Source: a virus
Virus record (IMG/VR): IMGVR_UViG_3300020411_003284
Coordinates: 1-37,022 of that record
Reading direction: 5' to 3' (one strand)
DNA length: 37,022 bases
In this document: in pieces, positions 1 to 7,010 of the stretch
Layout of the letters: each line of letters opens with the position of its first letter
Numbering within the stretch: the stretch's first letter is position 1
Notes under the pieces: generated by a model
What the model was told of the DNA's origin: nothing
Database searches by the model: none
Seen by the model: only the letters and a program-made list of their open reading frames with translations
Program-made: the position numbers and the translations under genes

Positions 1-2235
1 GATGAAGCAGCTGTGCCGGATGAAATCTTTTCTTCAAAGCCTTCCTTTCTAAAAGAAAGAACCCCTGAATTTGGTGTACCTGCTGGTAGGCTTGAGGCGT
101 TTAGCGATGACGTGGAAAAAGGCATCGGCAGGAAACACGAAGTACAGCTTAGCCAGAATCTCTCGAGGTACATTAGAAACGCTTCTTCAAAGTTGTCTCT
201 TCATGCTTTGGTTGAAGCGACCGTAGAGCTTTACGGTATGCCTAAGTCTAAATTCATGGAAGCGTACAAGTCTGCTTCTAACGGTAGAGGCGTTGAAGCT
301 GTAATTGTTGATCCTCTCGTAGGCTCTCGAATCAAATACAAGAAAGGCGCTGATCAAGAAATAGCGAGACTTTCAGACATAGGCCCTCGAGCAGAAGACG
401 CTATACGGTTTCGAGTAGAAACAAGAGCAAACGAAGAGTGGAACTTTCTAGCGAAACAAGCCAGAGATAAAGATGGAAAACAGAAGAAAGGCGGCAAGTA
501 CGCTATCTATACTTCATACGGTGCCCATGGAAAAGAAACAGAGTATTTGCTTCCGGCCTCAGTCGCAAACGATATAAACGTTTTCAAGGACGGGCATACT
601 TTTTTCAATAAGTCTAAGCAGGCTTTTCTAAACAACCAGGCGTTTCGGGCGGCTTACCTTGCCTGGGCAAAGCTGGATCGCGCTGCAAAAAGAGGGCTGT
701 TAATGGCTTCGCCTTCTTATTTCAGCATCAATGCTTTGACGGACACCTTTGCCATATCTCAGCATATCGGCCCTGTAACCCCGAAAGATTTTGATCGTGC
801 GATGGACTTCCTCAAAGATCCATCTTCGGTGAAGATAAGAATAAAAGACTTAGGGCAGTCTATTCCTGGCTCAGAGGTAATGAAACGAGGACAGGACGCT
901 GGGCTTTTTCACGCAAGCATTTCAAGATTAGAGGCTTTCTCTGGAATCCTTGATCCGTCATCAAGGCTTGAAATAGCTGCACTTAGAGCAAATGGCAAAG
1001 GTATTGATTGGTCGAGCTGGAGCAAGATAATAAAAAGCAGCAAAAAGCTGCGGTCAGACATCAACAACCTCGGCTTGGCTCAAGGCGAAAACTTTTCCGC
1101 ATATTGGTCGGACCTGTCTCAAGCGGTAGGCTATATCAAGGCACTAGAAAACGGGCATGGGTTCAACCAGGCCGGCCGCATGGTTTTCGATGCGCTTATC
1201 GACTACAGTGACCGATCGAGAATGCTAAACTTTCTACGCATTTTTGCTCCTTTTGCTACATGGGCAGTCAAATCTCCCAAGCAATCCTTTGTCGGGATGG
1301 CGCGTAACCCTAAGTATGTCTCAATACCTGTTCGAGTAGAAGAGGGTATTGAAAAGCTCGTCATCGAAAGAGAAGGAGATACATACTTCTTACCTCAATG
1401 GCTAAGAGAAGGCGGCAACTGGAGAAGAGGACCAAAGTCTTTACGCCCTATGGTGAATATCGGTCGAAAGCTGATGGGAGGAAACGAGCTTACAGAGGAC
1501 GATCAGTTTTTCCTTCGCAACAGAGCGATACCTCTTTTTGAATCGCTTCAGCCGTACTTCACGGCGGTCTCAACGGGAAGCATGAACGGTCTAACGATAC
1601 AAGCTGCTCCGTGGTTTAAGGCAATCTTTGAATACGTAACCAACGAGAATCTTGCGACCATGCAATCTTTCAACAAGAGGGCGCAACTAACTAAACCGTT
1701 TGCAGCAGGAACTCCGTTTCCCCGCAGGTACGGACTGTTCGGCGGCCCAATCCCGGCAACAGGAGACGTCGAAGGCTTCTCACCATTCGGGCGAACCGCC
1801 CAGTCTCCAGACCAACCAGGAATGGCTTCCCGTCATTTTATGCCGTACTTTGGCGCAGCCCCTTTCCCGTTCAAGCAAATGTTTACACGCCCTGGATTGC
1901 AAGCAATGAATGTCGCGCAGTTTCTTGAGGCAGGGAAAACAGCAGATCCTTTTGTGTACTCAATGTTTAGACCTTACACGAGTCCCGAGAGAGGAGCGGA
2001 AGCCCTAGGTCAGACAACAATGGGGCTTCTTACAGGGTTTACTCCTGCTATTGTTACTCCCAGTATGCAGATCGGCGCGTATAGACAACAGCTTAGACTT
2101 ATCGACAAAGGCAAAGAGCTGCTTCGAGAAGACGTTAGCAAAGAGCAAAAGACAGCAAAAAAACAATTCAAGAGCGCAATGAGAAAGATAGAAGATAATC
2201 TAGCAAGAGAGCAGGCTCGCAAAAATAAGAAATAG
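1..2235 (+). CDS. C-terminal part of a giant polyvalent / internal virion protein (5' partial)
   Basis: The reading frame is open to the first base of the window, so the visible GTG at 13 is probably internal and the gene is cut at its 5' end. About 744 residues remain. Around residues 215-245 (counted from the GTG) lies a W-K...P.YFSINAL segment. Around 390-425 lies an AL.DY...LRIFAPFATW...Q pattern. Both resemble blocks I recall from the C-terminal domains of very large phage polyvalent or ejected proteins (LPD38-type); this is recall, not a search. The last 60 residues are Lys/Arg/Glu-rich and look coiled-coil. The position just before tail-fibre-like genes fits an internal virion protein delivered with DNA. 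The gene truncated at the other window end (36962) may be its start in a permuted genome. Function is inferred; coding status is certain. Confidence 0.75.
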   Translation, partial: DEAAVPDEIFSSKPSFLKERTPEFGVPAGRLEAFSDDVEKGIGRKHEVQLSQNLSRYIRNASSKLSLHALVEATVELYGMPKSKFMEAYKSASNGRGVEAVIVDPLVGSRIKYKKGADQEIARLSDIGPRAEDAIRFRVETRANEEWNFLAKQARDKDGKQKKGGKYAIYTSYGAHGKETEYLLPASVANDINVFKDGHTFFNKSKQAFLNNQAFRAAYLAWAKLDRAAKRGLLMASPSYFSINALTDTFAISQHIGPVTPKDFDRAMDFLKDPSSVKIRIKDLGQSIPGSEVMKRGQDAGLFHASISRLEAFSGILDPSSRLEIAALRANGKGIDWSSWSKIIKSSKKLRSDINNLGLAQGENFSAYWSDLSQAVGYIKALENGHGFNQAGRMVFDALIDYSDRSRMLNFLRIFAPFATWAVKSPKQSFVGMARNPKYVSIPVRVEEGIEKLVIEREGDTYFLPQWLREGGNWRRGPKSLRPMVNIGRKLMGGNELTEDDQFFLRNRAIPLFESLQPYFTAVSTGSMNGLTIQAAPWFKAIFEYVTNENLATMQSFNKRAQLTKPFAAGTPFPRRYGLFGGPIPATGDVEGFSPFGRTAQSPDQPGMASRHFMPYFGAAPFPFKQMFTRPGLQAMNVAQFLEAGKTADPFVYSMFRPYTSPERGAEALGQTTMGLLTGFTPAIVTPSMQIGAYRQQLRLIDKGKELLREDVSKEQKTAKKQFKSAMRKIEDNLAREQARKNKK

Positions 2236-2274
2236 GCTTGCGGGCAGCCTAGCAGAATATGATAGATTGCACTT

Positions 2275-2637
2275 ATGGTAGCTGCAAATCATCATGGGAG
2301 AGGTGTTCTTCTAAACGCAAGCGGGGTCACAGCCGCGCAAACGTCAGAGATTTTTCAAGATCACCGACAAGGCGTAAACAAGACTGTAGTCTGTATTCAC
2401 AGCAATAAAGACTGCACAACAGCGGGAGCCGGCGCTCCTCTTGTTATCGAGGTGGAAGACCCTACAGGAGAAAACACTGCCTCTACCTGGAGCGGTTTTC
2501 AGCTTACCTCAAGCGATGTTGCCGCAAATACTTTGTTGAAAATAATTATAGATGCAGGCTGCGGATCACGAATACGCTGCACTGTCACTCCTGATTCGGT
2601 TGCAGATATAAAAATCTGGGCCTGGTCAGCAGATTAG
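2275..2637 (+). CDS. Hypothetical small beta-rich virion protein
   Basis: This 120-residue protein is rich in Thr, Ser, Ala and Val, with alternating polar and hydrophobic residues typical of a small beta-sandwich. It has no signal peptide or membrane segment. Five cysteines are present (C43, C50, C98, C104, C115 approximately). It follows the giant protein by 39 bp and precedes a tail-fibre-like gene by 11 bp, so a head or tail decoration or fibre-accessory role is likely from context only. No strong Shine-Dalgarno sequence precedes the ATG. I do not recognise the family. Confidence 0.7.
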   Translation: MVAANHHGRGVLLNASGVTAAQTSEIFQDHRQGVNKTVVCIHSNKDCTTAGAGAPLVIEVEDPTGENTASTWSGFQLTSSDVAANTLLKIIIDAGCGSRIRCTVTPDSVADIKIWAWSAD

Positions 2638-2648
2638 TGGAGTGAGTA

Positions 2649-3362
2649 ATGGCTAACGCAACAGTAGTAAAGATACCGTCAGAAACAAGCACAGACTTTG
2701 ACGATGAAAACATTACCAACGTAGGCAGTATCGCGCTGGATGAAATAACAAGTGACTCGGCGACATCCGTAACTGTCACGTTAGGAACTGACGCAGGCGA
2801 CGACTTTATTGTAGGCCCAAGCAACAAGATGGTGGTTGAGGGCGACAGCGGAAATGTCGGCATAGGCACAGCAAGTCCGACAGCTAAGCTAGATGTAGTC
2901 GGAACTTTAGCTATAGGAGGAACAGCAACCTTAGCAGAAGCAAAATCTCTAAGCATTGGAACTCCGCTTTTGCCGACTACAGATAATACCTCAACAGGGC
3001 TAACAGCGGAGATGCTAGCAGGCGGAGCAATCGGAGCGTTTGAAACTGTTTGTATTCACACTGTAACCGGAGAGGTTGTTATTTCCGACTCAGACGCTAT
3101 TGGCACAATGCCTGTGATCGGTATCGCTCCTGCTGCTATTAACGACACAGAGACAGGGACAATTCTTTTGCAAGGATTTATTCGGCACGACTCATGGAAC
3201 TGGACGATTGGCGGGCTTCTTTATGCTTCCGGTGCGACACCTGGTGCAATGACGCAAACAGCCCCAAGCGGAACCGGCGATCTTGTGCAGGTTGTCGGTG
3301 TTGCTCTTTCGGATGATGTTGTCTACTTCAACCCATCGCTTACCATGGTTGAGGTTGCTTAG
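2649..3362 (+). CDS. Tail-fibre-like structural protein
   Basis: The protein has 237 residues. The ATG follows a good ribosome site (GGAGTG, 6 bases upstream). Residues about 70-88 read NVGIGTASPTAKLDVVG, the motif that recurs in phage tail fibres and tailspikes ahead of intramolecular chaperone domains (known from those families). Here no chaperone domain follows. Instead the C-terminal half is Gly/Thr/Val-rich, with the pattern G.IRHDSWNWTIGG.LY and a VGVALSDDVVYFNPS ending, like small trimeric fibre tips or decoration proteins. It sits in a run of fibre or lectin genes. It probably forms part of the adsorption apparatus; receptor and partner are unknown. Confidence 0.65.
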   Translation: MANATVVKIPSETSTDFDDENITNVGSIALDEITSDSATSVTVTLGTDAGDDFIVGPSNKMVVEGDSGNVGIGTASPTAKLDVVGTLAIGGTATLAEAKSLSIGTPLLPTTDNTSTGLTAEMLAGGAIGAFETVCIHTVTGEVVISDSDAIGTMPVIGIAPAAINDTETGTILLQGFIRHDSWNWTIGGLLYASGATPGAMTQTAPSGTGDLVQVVGVALSDDVVYFNPSLTMVEVA

Positions 3363-3364
3363 CA

Positions 3365-4210
3365 GTGGCCGATATTGGAAAAGTCAACAACGTAGCAGCC
3401 GCGAACATTGCTAAAGTTGCTAATGTAGCTAAAGCAAACATTGCTAAAGTTAGCGGAATAGATATGCCTGCGTCTGGCGGCATTCCTGATTCGATTATTG
3501 CTGGTGATAATCTCGCACATTGGTGGAAATTAACCGACGGCGCAAGCTCAACCAGTTCGGCAACTGATTTAGGCGTGAGCGCATCAGGCACAGATATGAC
3601 CTTGACCGGTGCGTCGAATGTTTCGAGCGATGGTCCGAGTGAAATCGGCACTCCAGATGTGATTGAGTTCAACGGGTCAACCGGGCTTGGCGAGGTCAAG
3701 GCGCGGGACGGCGGAAGCGACACACCTCTAGGCACTCTTTTTGCGTCAGATAATTTTACGGTCACATGGTGGATGAAAGATGGAACAGCCTCGTACTCAA
3801 ATTGGGCAACGTGGATTGCCTGCCTGGCCAATAGCTCCTGGACCAGCGGTGGCTGGGGGATGTACTATCTCTATTTCAACCTTTATCCTTGGGAAGGAGC
3901 GCACAACACTGGCGGCTACGCGGGAAGTTGGAGCGGCGCGAGTTCTTGGAGACATCATGCTCTTAGGTTCAACGGCGCGGGCGGAAGCTGGCAGCATTTT
4001 CTGAACGGCACTCAGAACGCGACAATTAACGCGACAATCAACACTGATGTTTCGGCGGCCACAAATGCTTATTTTACATTGGCAGGCATTAAAAACCCGG
4101 CAGGGACGGTAGGCAGTCGAACAGCACCGAGGATGTGCGACGTCAGACTTTATGACACTGTTCTAACTGACGCTAACATTTCAGACATCGCGGACGGGGA
4201 TTGGACATGA
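3365..4210 (+). CDS. LamG/concanavalin-type lectin domain protein with NIAKV repeats
   Basis: The start is a GTG two bases after the previous stop, preceded by a GAGG-like site about 10 bases upstream. Residues 1-32 contain an 11-residue repeat (VNNVAAANIAK, then VANVAKANIAK, then VSGI), a helix-prone pattern I recall from many environmental phage lectins. From about residue 45 to the end the sequence matches the concanavalin A-like (Laminin G type 3) jelly roll: HWWKLTDG near the start, a FTVTWWMKDG strand, W-rich middle strands, an FLNGTQNATI hairpin, and a DVRLYDTVLTDANI end. LamG domains bind glycans, so this is probably a receptor-binding or virion-surface adhesion protein. The next gene starts inside its stop codon. 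Confidence 0.75.
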   Translation: MADIGKVNNVAAANIAKVANVAKANIAKVSGIDMPASGGIPDSIIAGDNLAHWWKLTDGASSTSSATDLGVSASGTDMTLTGASNVSSDGPSEIGTPDVIEFNGSTGLGEVKARDGGSDTPLGTLFASDNFTVTWWMKDGTASYSNWATWIACLANSSWTSGGWGMYYLYFNLYPWEGAHNTGGYAGSWSGASSWRHHALRFNGAGGSWQHFLNGTQNATINATINTDVSAATNAYFTLAGIKNPAGTVGSRTAPRMCDVRLYDTVLTDANISDIADGDWT

Positions 4211-4440
4211 GTTTTTTTTATACAGTGTCGGCCGAAGGTGCCGATCTAAGCATTGCAGAATCTTACGCTTTCGATGTAGCAAAAGAGAATGTGATTCTTT
4301 GTTGTCTCGTAGAACAGCCGGAGCTTGGACAGGCAATGACTCAGGTGCAAGCGCAAGAACTTGTAAACAATAACTACGAACAGTGGTCTGAGTTTCACCC
4401 TAGTGACGGACCTTCTCCTCCGCCAGAAGGTGAATCTTAA
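4207..4440 (+). CDS. Hypothetical small protein, translationally coupled
   Basis: I chose the ATG at 4207, which overlaps the previous stop (ATGA), over an in-frame TTG at 4201. The product has 77 residues. It begins SFFYTVSAEGADLSIAES, is mildly acidic, and ends in a Pro-rich tail (DGPSPPPEGES). There is no membrane segment. The next gene, the endolysin, starts on the last base of its stop codon (TAATG). Such small proteins between fibre and lysin genes are common in phages, but I recognise no family and assign no function. Confidence 0.65.
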   Translation: MSFFYTVSAEGADLSIAESYAFDVAKENVILCCLVEQPELGQAMTQVQAQELVNNNYEQWSEFHPSDGPSPPPEGES

Positions 4441-4874
4441 TGCCTAGTTTCGGCCGCGCATCCCGAAAAAAACTAAATAGCTGTCACCCCGTGCTGATAA
4501 AACTATTTGAAGAAGTGGTTCGCTATTACGACTGCTCTGTTATCGAGGGCTACCGTACACCCGAGCGCCAGAAAGAATTAGTAGAGCAAGGATTCAGTAA
4601 GACGCTAAAAAGCCTTCATGCGAAATCACCTAGCCACGCTGTAGACGTGATCCCTTACCCGTTCAAATCGTCAGACTGGACAAACACAAAAAGGTTTTAT
4701 CATTTTCAGGGCTTCGTAAAAGGAGTGTTTTTGCAGATGGTGAAAGACGGTCGAATAGAGGATGTCTGGGAACTCAGGTGCGGACTGGATTGGGATGGAG
4801 ACAATGACCTCGACGATCAGAGCTTTCTGGACGGTCCTCATTTTGAGATTCGTCCGCTTCCTGAGAAAGGTTAA
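4440..4874 (+). CDS. Peptidase M15-type endolysin (L-Ala-D-Glu / D,D-carboxypeptidase-like)
   Basis: The 144-residue protein has the layout of single-domain phage M15 peptidases. It has a helical N-terminus with HPVLIKLFEEVVRYYDCSVIEGYRTPERQKELV, split here as HPVL...VIEGYRTPERQKE, followed by KTLKSLHAKSPSHAVDVIPY and finally DGPHFEIR. By comparison with that family, His60, Asp69 and His134 are the expected zinc ligands, all intact. The enzyme should cut peptide stems of peptidoglycan late in infection. No signal peptide is present, so it needs a holin or similar to leave the cytoplasm. The ATG follows an AAGGTG site and overlaps the preceding stop. Its 3' end overlaps by 4 bp the convergent XhlA-like gene. 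Confidence in fold and role is high; the exact bond cut is not determined. Confidence 0.9.
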   Translation: MPSFGRASRKKLNSCHPVLIKLFEEVVRYYDCSVIEGYRTPERQKELVEQGFSKTLKSLHAKSPSHAVDVIPYPFKSSDWTNTKRFYHFQGFVKGVFLQMVKDGRIEDVWELRCGLDWDGDNDLDDQSFLDGPHFEIRPLPEKG

Positions 4875-5254
4875 GGAGCGATAGCCCCTAGCAGTTTTGC
4901 TGCTGCGCCACCCGACAAAGCGCCAGAGCCAATAACAAGAATAACTATCTTGAAAAGAGTTGTTTTGAAATCGTCAGCCATTGTCTTTAGGTCTTGTATG
5001 TCTTTCTGTATTCCGCCAAGACTGCCCTCACAATGAGCGATCTTTTTTACGATGCCTTCGTTGCCGTCCTGCCCGTACAGTGACTTGCGAAGCTCAGTAA
5101 CTCGTTCCTCGAGGGCTTCCATTTGAGCCTCAATGCGGGTAAGCGCATTCGACTGGCTGGCGAACGATTGAACCGTGGCGCTCATTGTGCTTGTCAGAGT
5201 TTCCATCTGAACGCTCAGCTTTCCGATGCTTACGGAAGTCTCTCGATCTGTCAT
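4871..5254 (-). CDS. XhlA/holin-accessory-like protein: coiled coil with C-terminal membrane segment
   Basis: The 127-residue protein begins with a polar region (residues 1-40) and continues with heptad-like helices (MEALEERVTELRKSL; GGIQKDIQDLKTMADDF). It ends in one hydrophobic Gly/Ala-rich segment at about residues 99-122 (LFKIVILVIGSGALSGGAAA). This layout matches XhlA-type hemolysin/holin-accessory proteins, a comparison from memory. The ATG has a GGAG site 8 bases upstream. It converges on the endolysin gene with a 4-bp overlap of stop codons. Its first 125 bp lie inside the 3' end of the upstream GYF-like gene in another frame. A role in lysis or membrane anchoring is inferred from neighbours. 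Confidence 0.7.
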   Translation of the reverse strand: MTDRETSVSIGKLSVQMETLTSTMSATVQSFASQSNALTRIEAQMEALEERVTELRKSLYGQDGNEGIVKKIAHCEGSLGGIQKDIQDLKTMADDFKTTLFKIVILVIGSGALSGGAAAKLLGAIAP

Positions 5255-5561
5255 TTTCCTGCTCCCGTTTTGCAGCTAATGCGGTAAGTTTTTTCAGTTC
5301 TTCGGCTACGCCCACCAGGTCTGTTAGCGTCGCATCCATGTCGTGTAGTGTCTCTACGTCGCTCCTTCGCTCGGTCCATCTTAAGTAAGACTCTACTGTC
5401 ATCCATTCTTCGGTTCTCCTTTCGAATACTTGCGTATGAGGCTGAACCCGTCCTTCGTTGAGCCAAGTCTGTAACTGAGAAGGCCCGGTGCAATCGTGGT
5501 TGTCGGCTTTGCCTTTCGGGCTATAGACAACAACATTAATCGGACACTCCACTGTTTTCAT
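5130..5561 (-). CDS. GYF_2 (DUF4339)-like domain protein
   Basis: The protein has 143 residues. Residues about 10-60 match the small GYF_2/DUF4339 pattern: a VVYSPKGK strand, then GPSQLQTWLNEGRVQPHTQV, then F..RTEEWMTVESYL (GP..l..l...Gri.p.t.v......W). In bacteria this domain is found in membrane-linked and secretion-linked proteins and is thought to bind peptides; its role here is unknown. The rest is a charged helix (EELKKLTALAAKREQEN) followed by a low-complexity basic tail. The last 125 bp, encoding that tail, overlap the start of the XhlA-like gene in another frame, so this stretch codes twice if both calls are right. Its ATG overlaps the stop of the upstream spanin-like gene by 4 bp. 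Confidence 0.65.
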   Translation of the reverse strand: MKTVECPINVVVYSPKGKADNHDCTGPSQLQTWLNEGRVQPHTQVFERRTEEWMTVESYLRWTERRSDVETLHDMDATLTDLVGVAEELKKLTALAAKREQENDRSRDFRKHRKAERSDGNSDKHNERHGSIVRQPVECAYPH

Positions 5562-5902
5562 GGGCTCAAGAGTAGACCGAGAAGAAGCCCCAAGCCAAGT
5601 CCGGATCCAGCAACTCCGGCCAGAATCAAGGCGCTATCCAAAAGTGAAGGGGTTTCATGAGCAGGAGGGCCTGGGACAATCAGTGTTTTTACTACTGTAG
5701 CTGTCCGGGTGGTTAGTTTTTCTTGGCAGCCTTCAAGCCTTGCTCTTTCTTCTCTTGCTCTGCCTTCCCAGATAACCCCGGCCTGATAAAGCTCAGCTTC
5801 GCAGACTGTCATTTCTCTGGGGCCGCCACAGGCAGACTGAGCGAGAGCCGAAGAAGGAAGAGCAGCAAGCAGTGCTGTCGCAAAGGCCAGTTCTTTTACC
5901 AT
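5558..5902 (-). CDS. Secreted protein with signal peptide and C-terminal TM, u-spanin candidate
   Basis: I chose an internal ATG at 5902 because it follows an excellent ribosome site (AAGGAGGAGCA); the longer open frame upstream is shared with the preceding gene. The product has 114 residues. Residues 1-22 form a signal peptide ending SSALAQ. Then come a Cys-containing stretch (SACGGPREMTVCEAEL), a charged helix and a Pro-rich linker (VPGPPAHETPS). A Gly/Leu-rich membrane segment forms the last 25 residues. Signal peptide plus periplasmic helix plus C-terminal TM is the topology of unimolecular spanins (phage T1 gp11 type), which link outer and inner membranes. The cysteine context QSAC is a poor lipobox, so lipidation is uncertain. 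An i-spanin-like or simple membrane protein is the alternative. Confidence 0.65.
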   Translation of the reverse strand: MVKELAFATALLAALPSSALAQSACGGPREMTVCEAELYQAGVIWEGRAREERARLEGCQEKLTTRTATVVKTLIVPGPPAHETPSLLDSALILAGVAGSGLGLGLLLGLLLSP

Positions 5903-6174
5903 TGCTCCTCCTTCGTTCTCGATAAGAATGACCGTGCGGCTTCGGCGGTCTTTTTCTTCTTGCGGCGTATAGTAGTACGCCGGATGCGTTGGATTTTCTG
6001 ATTTGTCTGGGCGTCTGTCGCTTTGTCTTTTTTGGCGATTTCTCTTGTTAGCATTTCCGCGTAACGCTTTTGTCTGTTGTGTTCGGTAATACGACCATCG
6101 GTAGTAAAAACCTTTCGCAGTCCAAAGAATCCTGCTCCAAGTCCAAAGAGTCCAATTAGAACGCCCCACCACAT
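5896..6174 (-). CDS. Small single-TM, strongly basic membrane protein
   Basis: The start at 6174 (ATG after the upstream TGA, one base between) gives 92 residues. The open frame extends further upstream but there overlaps the holin-like gene. Residues 2-19 (WWGVLIGLFGLGAGFFGL) form one hydrophobic N-terminal anchor. The remainder is a highly basic helical cytoplasmic or periplasmic region (NRQKRYAEMLTREIAKKDK; TTIRRKKKKTAEAA). It overlaps the next gene's start by 7 bp. Such N-in, long-helix proteins occur in lysis cassettes (inner-membrane spanin or antiholin), but the basic tail is unlike known spanins. Function unknown. Confidence 0.6.
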   Translation of the reverse strand: MWWGVLIGLFGLGAGFFGLRKVFTTDGRITEHNRQKRYAEMLTREIAKKDKATDAQTNQKIQRIRRTTIRRKKKKTAEAARSFLSRTKEEQW

Positions 6175-6175
6175 C

Positions 6176-6442
6176 TCACTTCTCGACGACTTCTTCTTCG
6201 ATAACTTCTTCGGTTGCCAGCATTGCAGGGCGGACTTTGCCGTCAACGTACCCTTGGGCTCCAATGAATCCTGCTCCAGCAGCCCCGGTTGTGCCGCCCA
6301 GTATTGTGACGAGTGATTGTAGTACATCGGGAGTAGTCCTCCATAGAATCCCCATTCCGATCAAGCCCGTCGTCATTACGACAAGAAGAAGCAGTGCAAG
6401 GAACTTCTTAGATTTATGCCAGGGTTTCTCTAGTTCTTTCAT
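6176..6442 (-). CDS. Holin-like protein, two membrane segments
   Basis: The protein has 88 residues: a short basic N-terminus (KELEKPWHKSKK), a first membrane helix at about 13-33 (FLALLLLVVMTTGLIGMGIL), a short polar turn, and a second Gly/Ala-rich helix at about 40-65 (SLVTILGGTTGAAGAGFIGA). A GYVDGK motif and a very acidic tail (EEVIEEEVVEK) follow. Small size, two TMs and charged ends fit class II holins, and the endolysin lies 1.3 kb away on the opposite strand. The initiating ATG has no clear Shine-Dalgarno sequence, so translation may be weak or coupled to the gene ending 9 bp upstream. The holin role is inferred. Confidence 0.65.
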   Translation of the reverse strand: MKELEKPWHKSKKFLALLLLVVMTTGLIGMGILWRTTPDVLQSLVTILGGTTGAAGAGFIGAQGYVDGKVRPAMLATEEVIEEEVVEK

Positions 6443-6451
6443 GTGGGGAGT

Positions 6452-6682
6452 TTACCATCTTCCATTGCAATATACATGGATTGGTTTTTCTGAGTTCTTC
6501 ACCACTATGAACATAGAATCCCGCCATTTTTCTCCGTCGTGATGCCTGTTGCGCTCTGTTATAATAATTTCTGACTCGCGAATATAGACTTCTCCTTTGT
6601 CAATAGTTTCGAAAGACACAAAGCCTTCGGGTTTTGATTTCAGGGTTTTTTCTCCACCACATATAAAGCATTTATTGCTCAT
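6452..6682 (-). CDS. Hypothetical small zinc-ribbon-like protein
   Basis: The protein has 76 residues and starts MSNKCFICGGEKTL, a CxxCGG knuckle. A single later Cys lies near the C-terminus (VYCNGRW), so any metal site would need a partner or the basic/His residues (RNRHHDGEKW). The middle is beta-like. The ATG has a clear GGAG site 8 bases upstream, and the gene overlaps the upstream gene's 3' end by 11 bp, so it is part of the leftward operon. Family and function are not recognised. Confidence 0.65.
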   Translation of the reverse strand: MSNKCFICGGEKTLKSKPEGFVSFETIDKGEVYIRESEIIITERNRHHDGEKWRDSMFIVVKNSEKPIHVYCNGRW

Positions 6683-7010
6683 TTTTTTTCTCCTTTATCA
6701 TTCTGTTGAGCTGCATAATTGTCAGCTTCCGTTGGTGCTGTCGGGCGATTGTGCTGTCGTTGAGCGATTGTCTCATTTGCATTTGAGCATCGACTCCGTT
6801 TGGGTTTGTGATTGGTTTTAGTAGTCGAGGTCTTCCTCCGCAGGTTTCCCTGTCTACTTCGCATTGAGAGCAGGGATCACCTCCTGCCGCAGAAATGCCT
6901 TGCACAATGGCTCCACCAACTCGACAACCGGGGGGTACAATGCCGGACTGGATAGCTTCCTGAAGCAGGAGGTCGTCTTGATCGACATCGTCTTTATACA
7001 GTGGTTTCAT
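6672..7010 (-). CDS. Hypothetical protein with CxxC motifs
   Basis: The protein has 112 residues. It has an acidic N-terminus (YKDDVDQDDLLLQEAIQSG), a central Cys/Gly-rich stretch (GDPCSQCEVDRETCGGRP) that could bind a metal, and a helical basic C-terminus (IMQLNRMIKEKKNEQ). The ATG lies inside the 3' end of the recombinase gene (17-bp overlap) without a visible ribosome site, suggesting coupled translation. No family recognised. Confidence 0.6.
   Translation of the reverse strand: MKPLYKDDVDQDDLLLQEAIQSGIVPPGCRVGGAIVQGISAAGGDPCSQCEVDRETCGGRPRLLKPITNPNGVDAQMQMRQSLNDSTIARQHQRKLTIMQLNRMIKEKKNEQ

Noticed and set aside
2238-2263. TTGCGG ... TATGAT as a promoter before the gene at 2275
   Set aside because: The spacing is only 14 bp and the -35 is poor. 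Read-through from the upstream late gene is enough.
5903-6172. N-terminal extension of the spanin-like frame
   Set aside because: It overlaps the 92-residue membrane protein in another frame and is low complexity, and an excellent ribosome site plus signal peptide mark the internal ATG at 5902.
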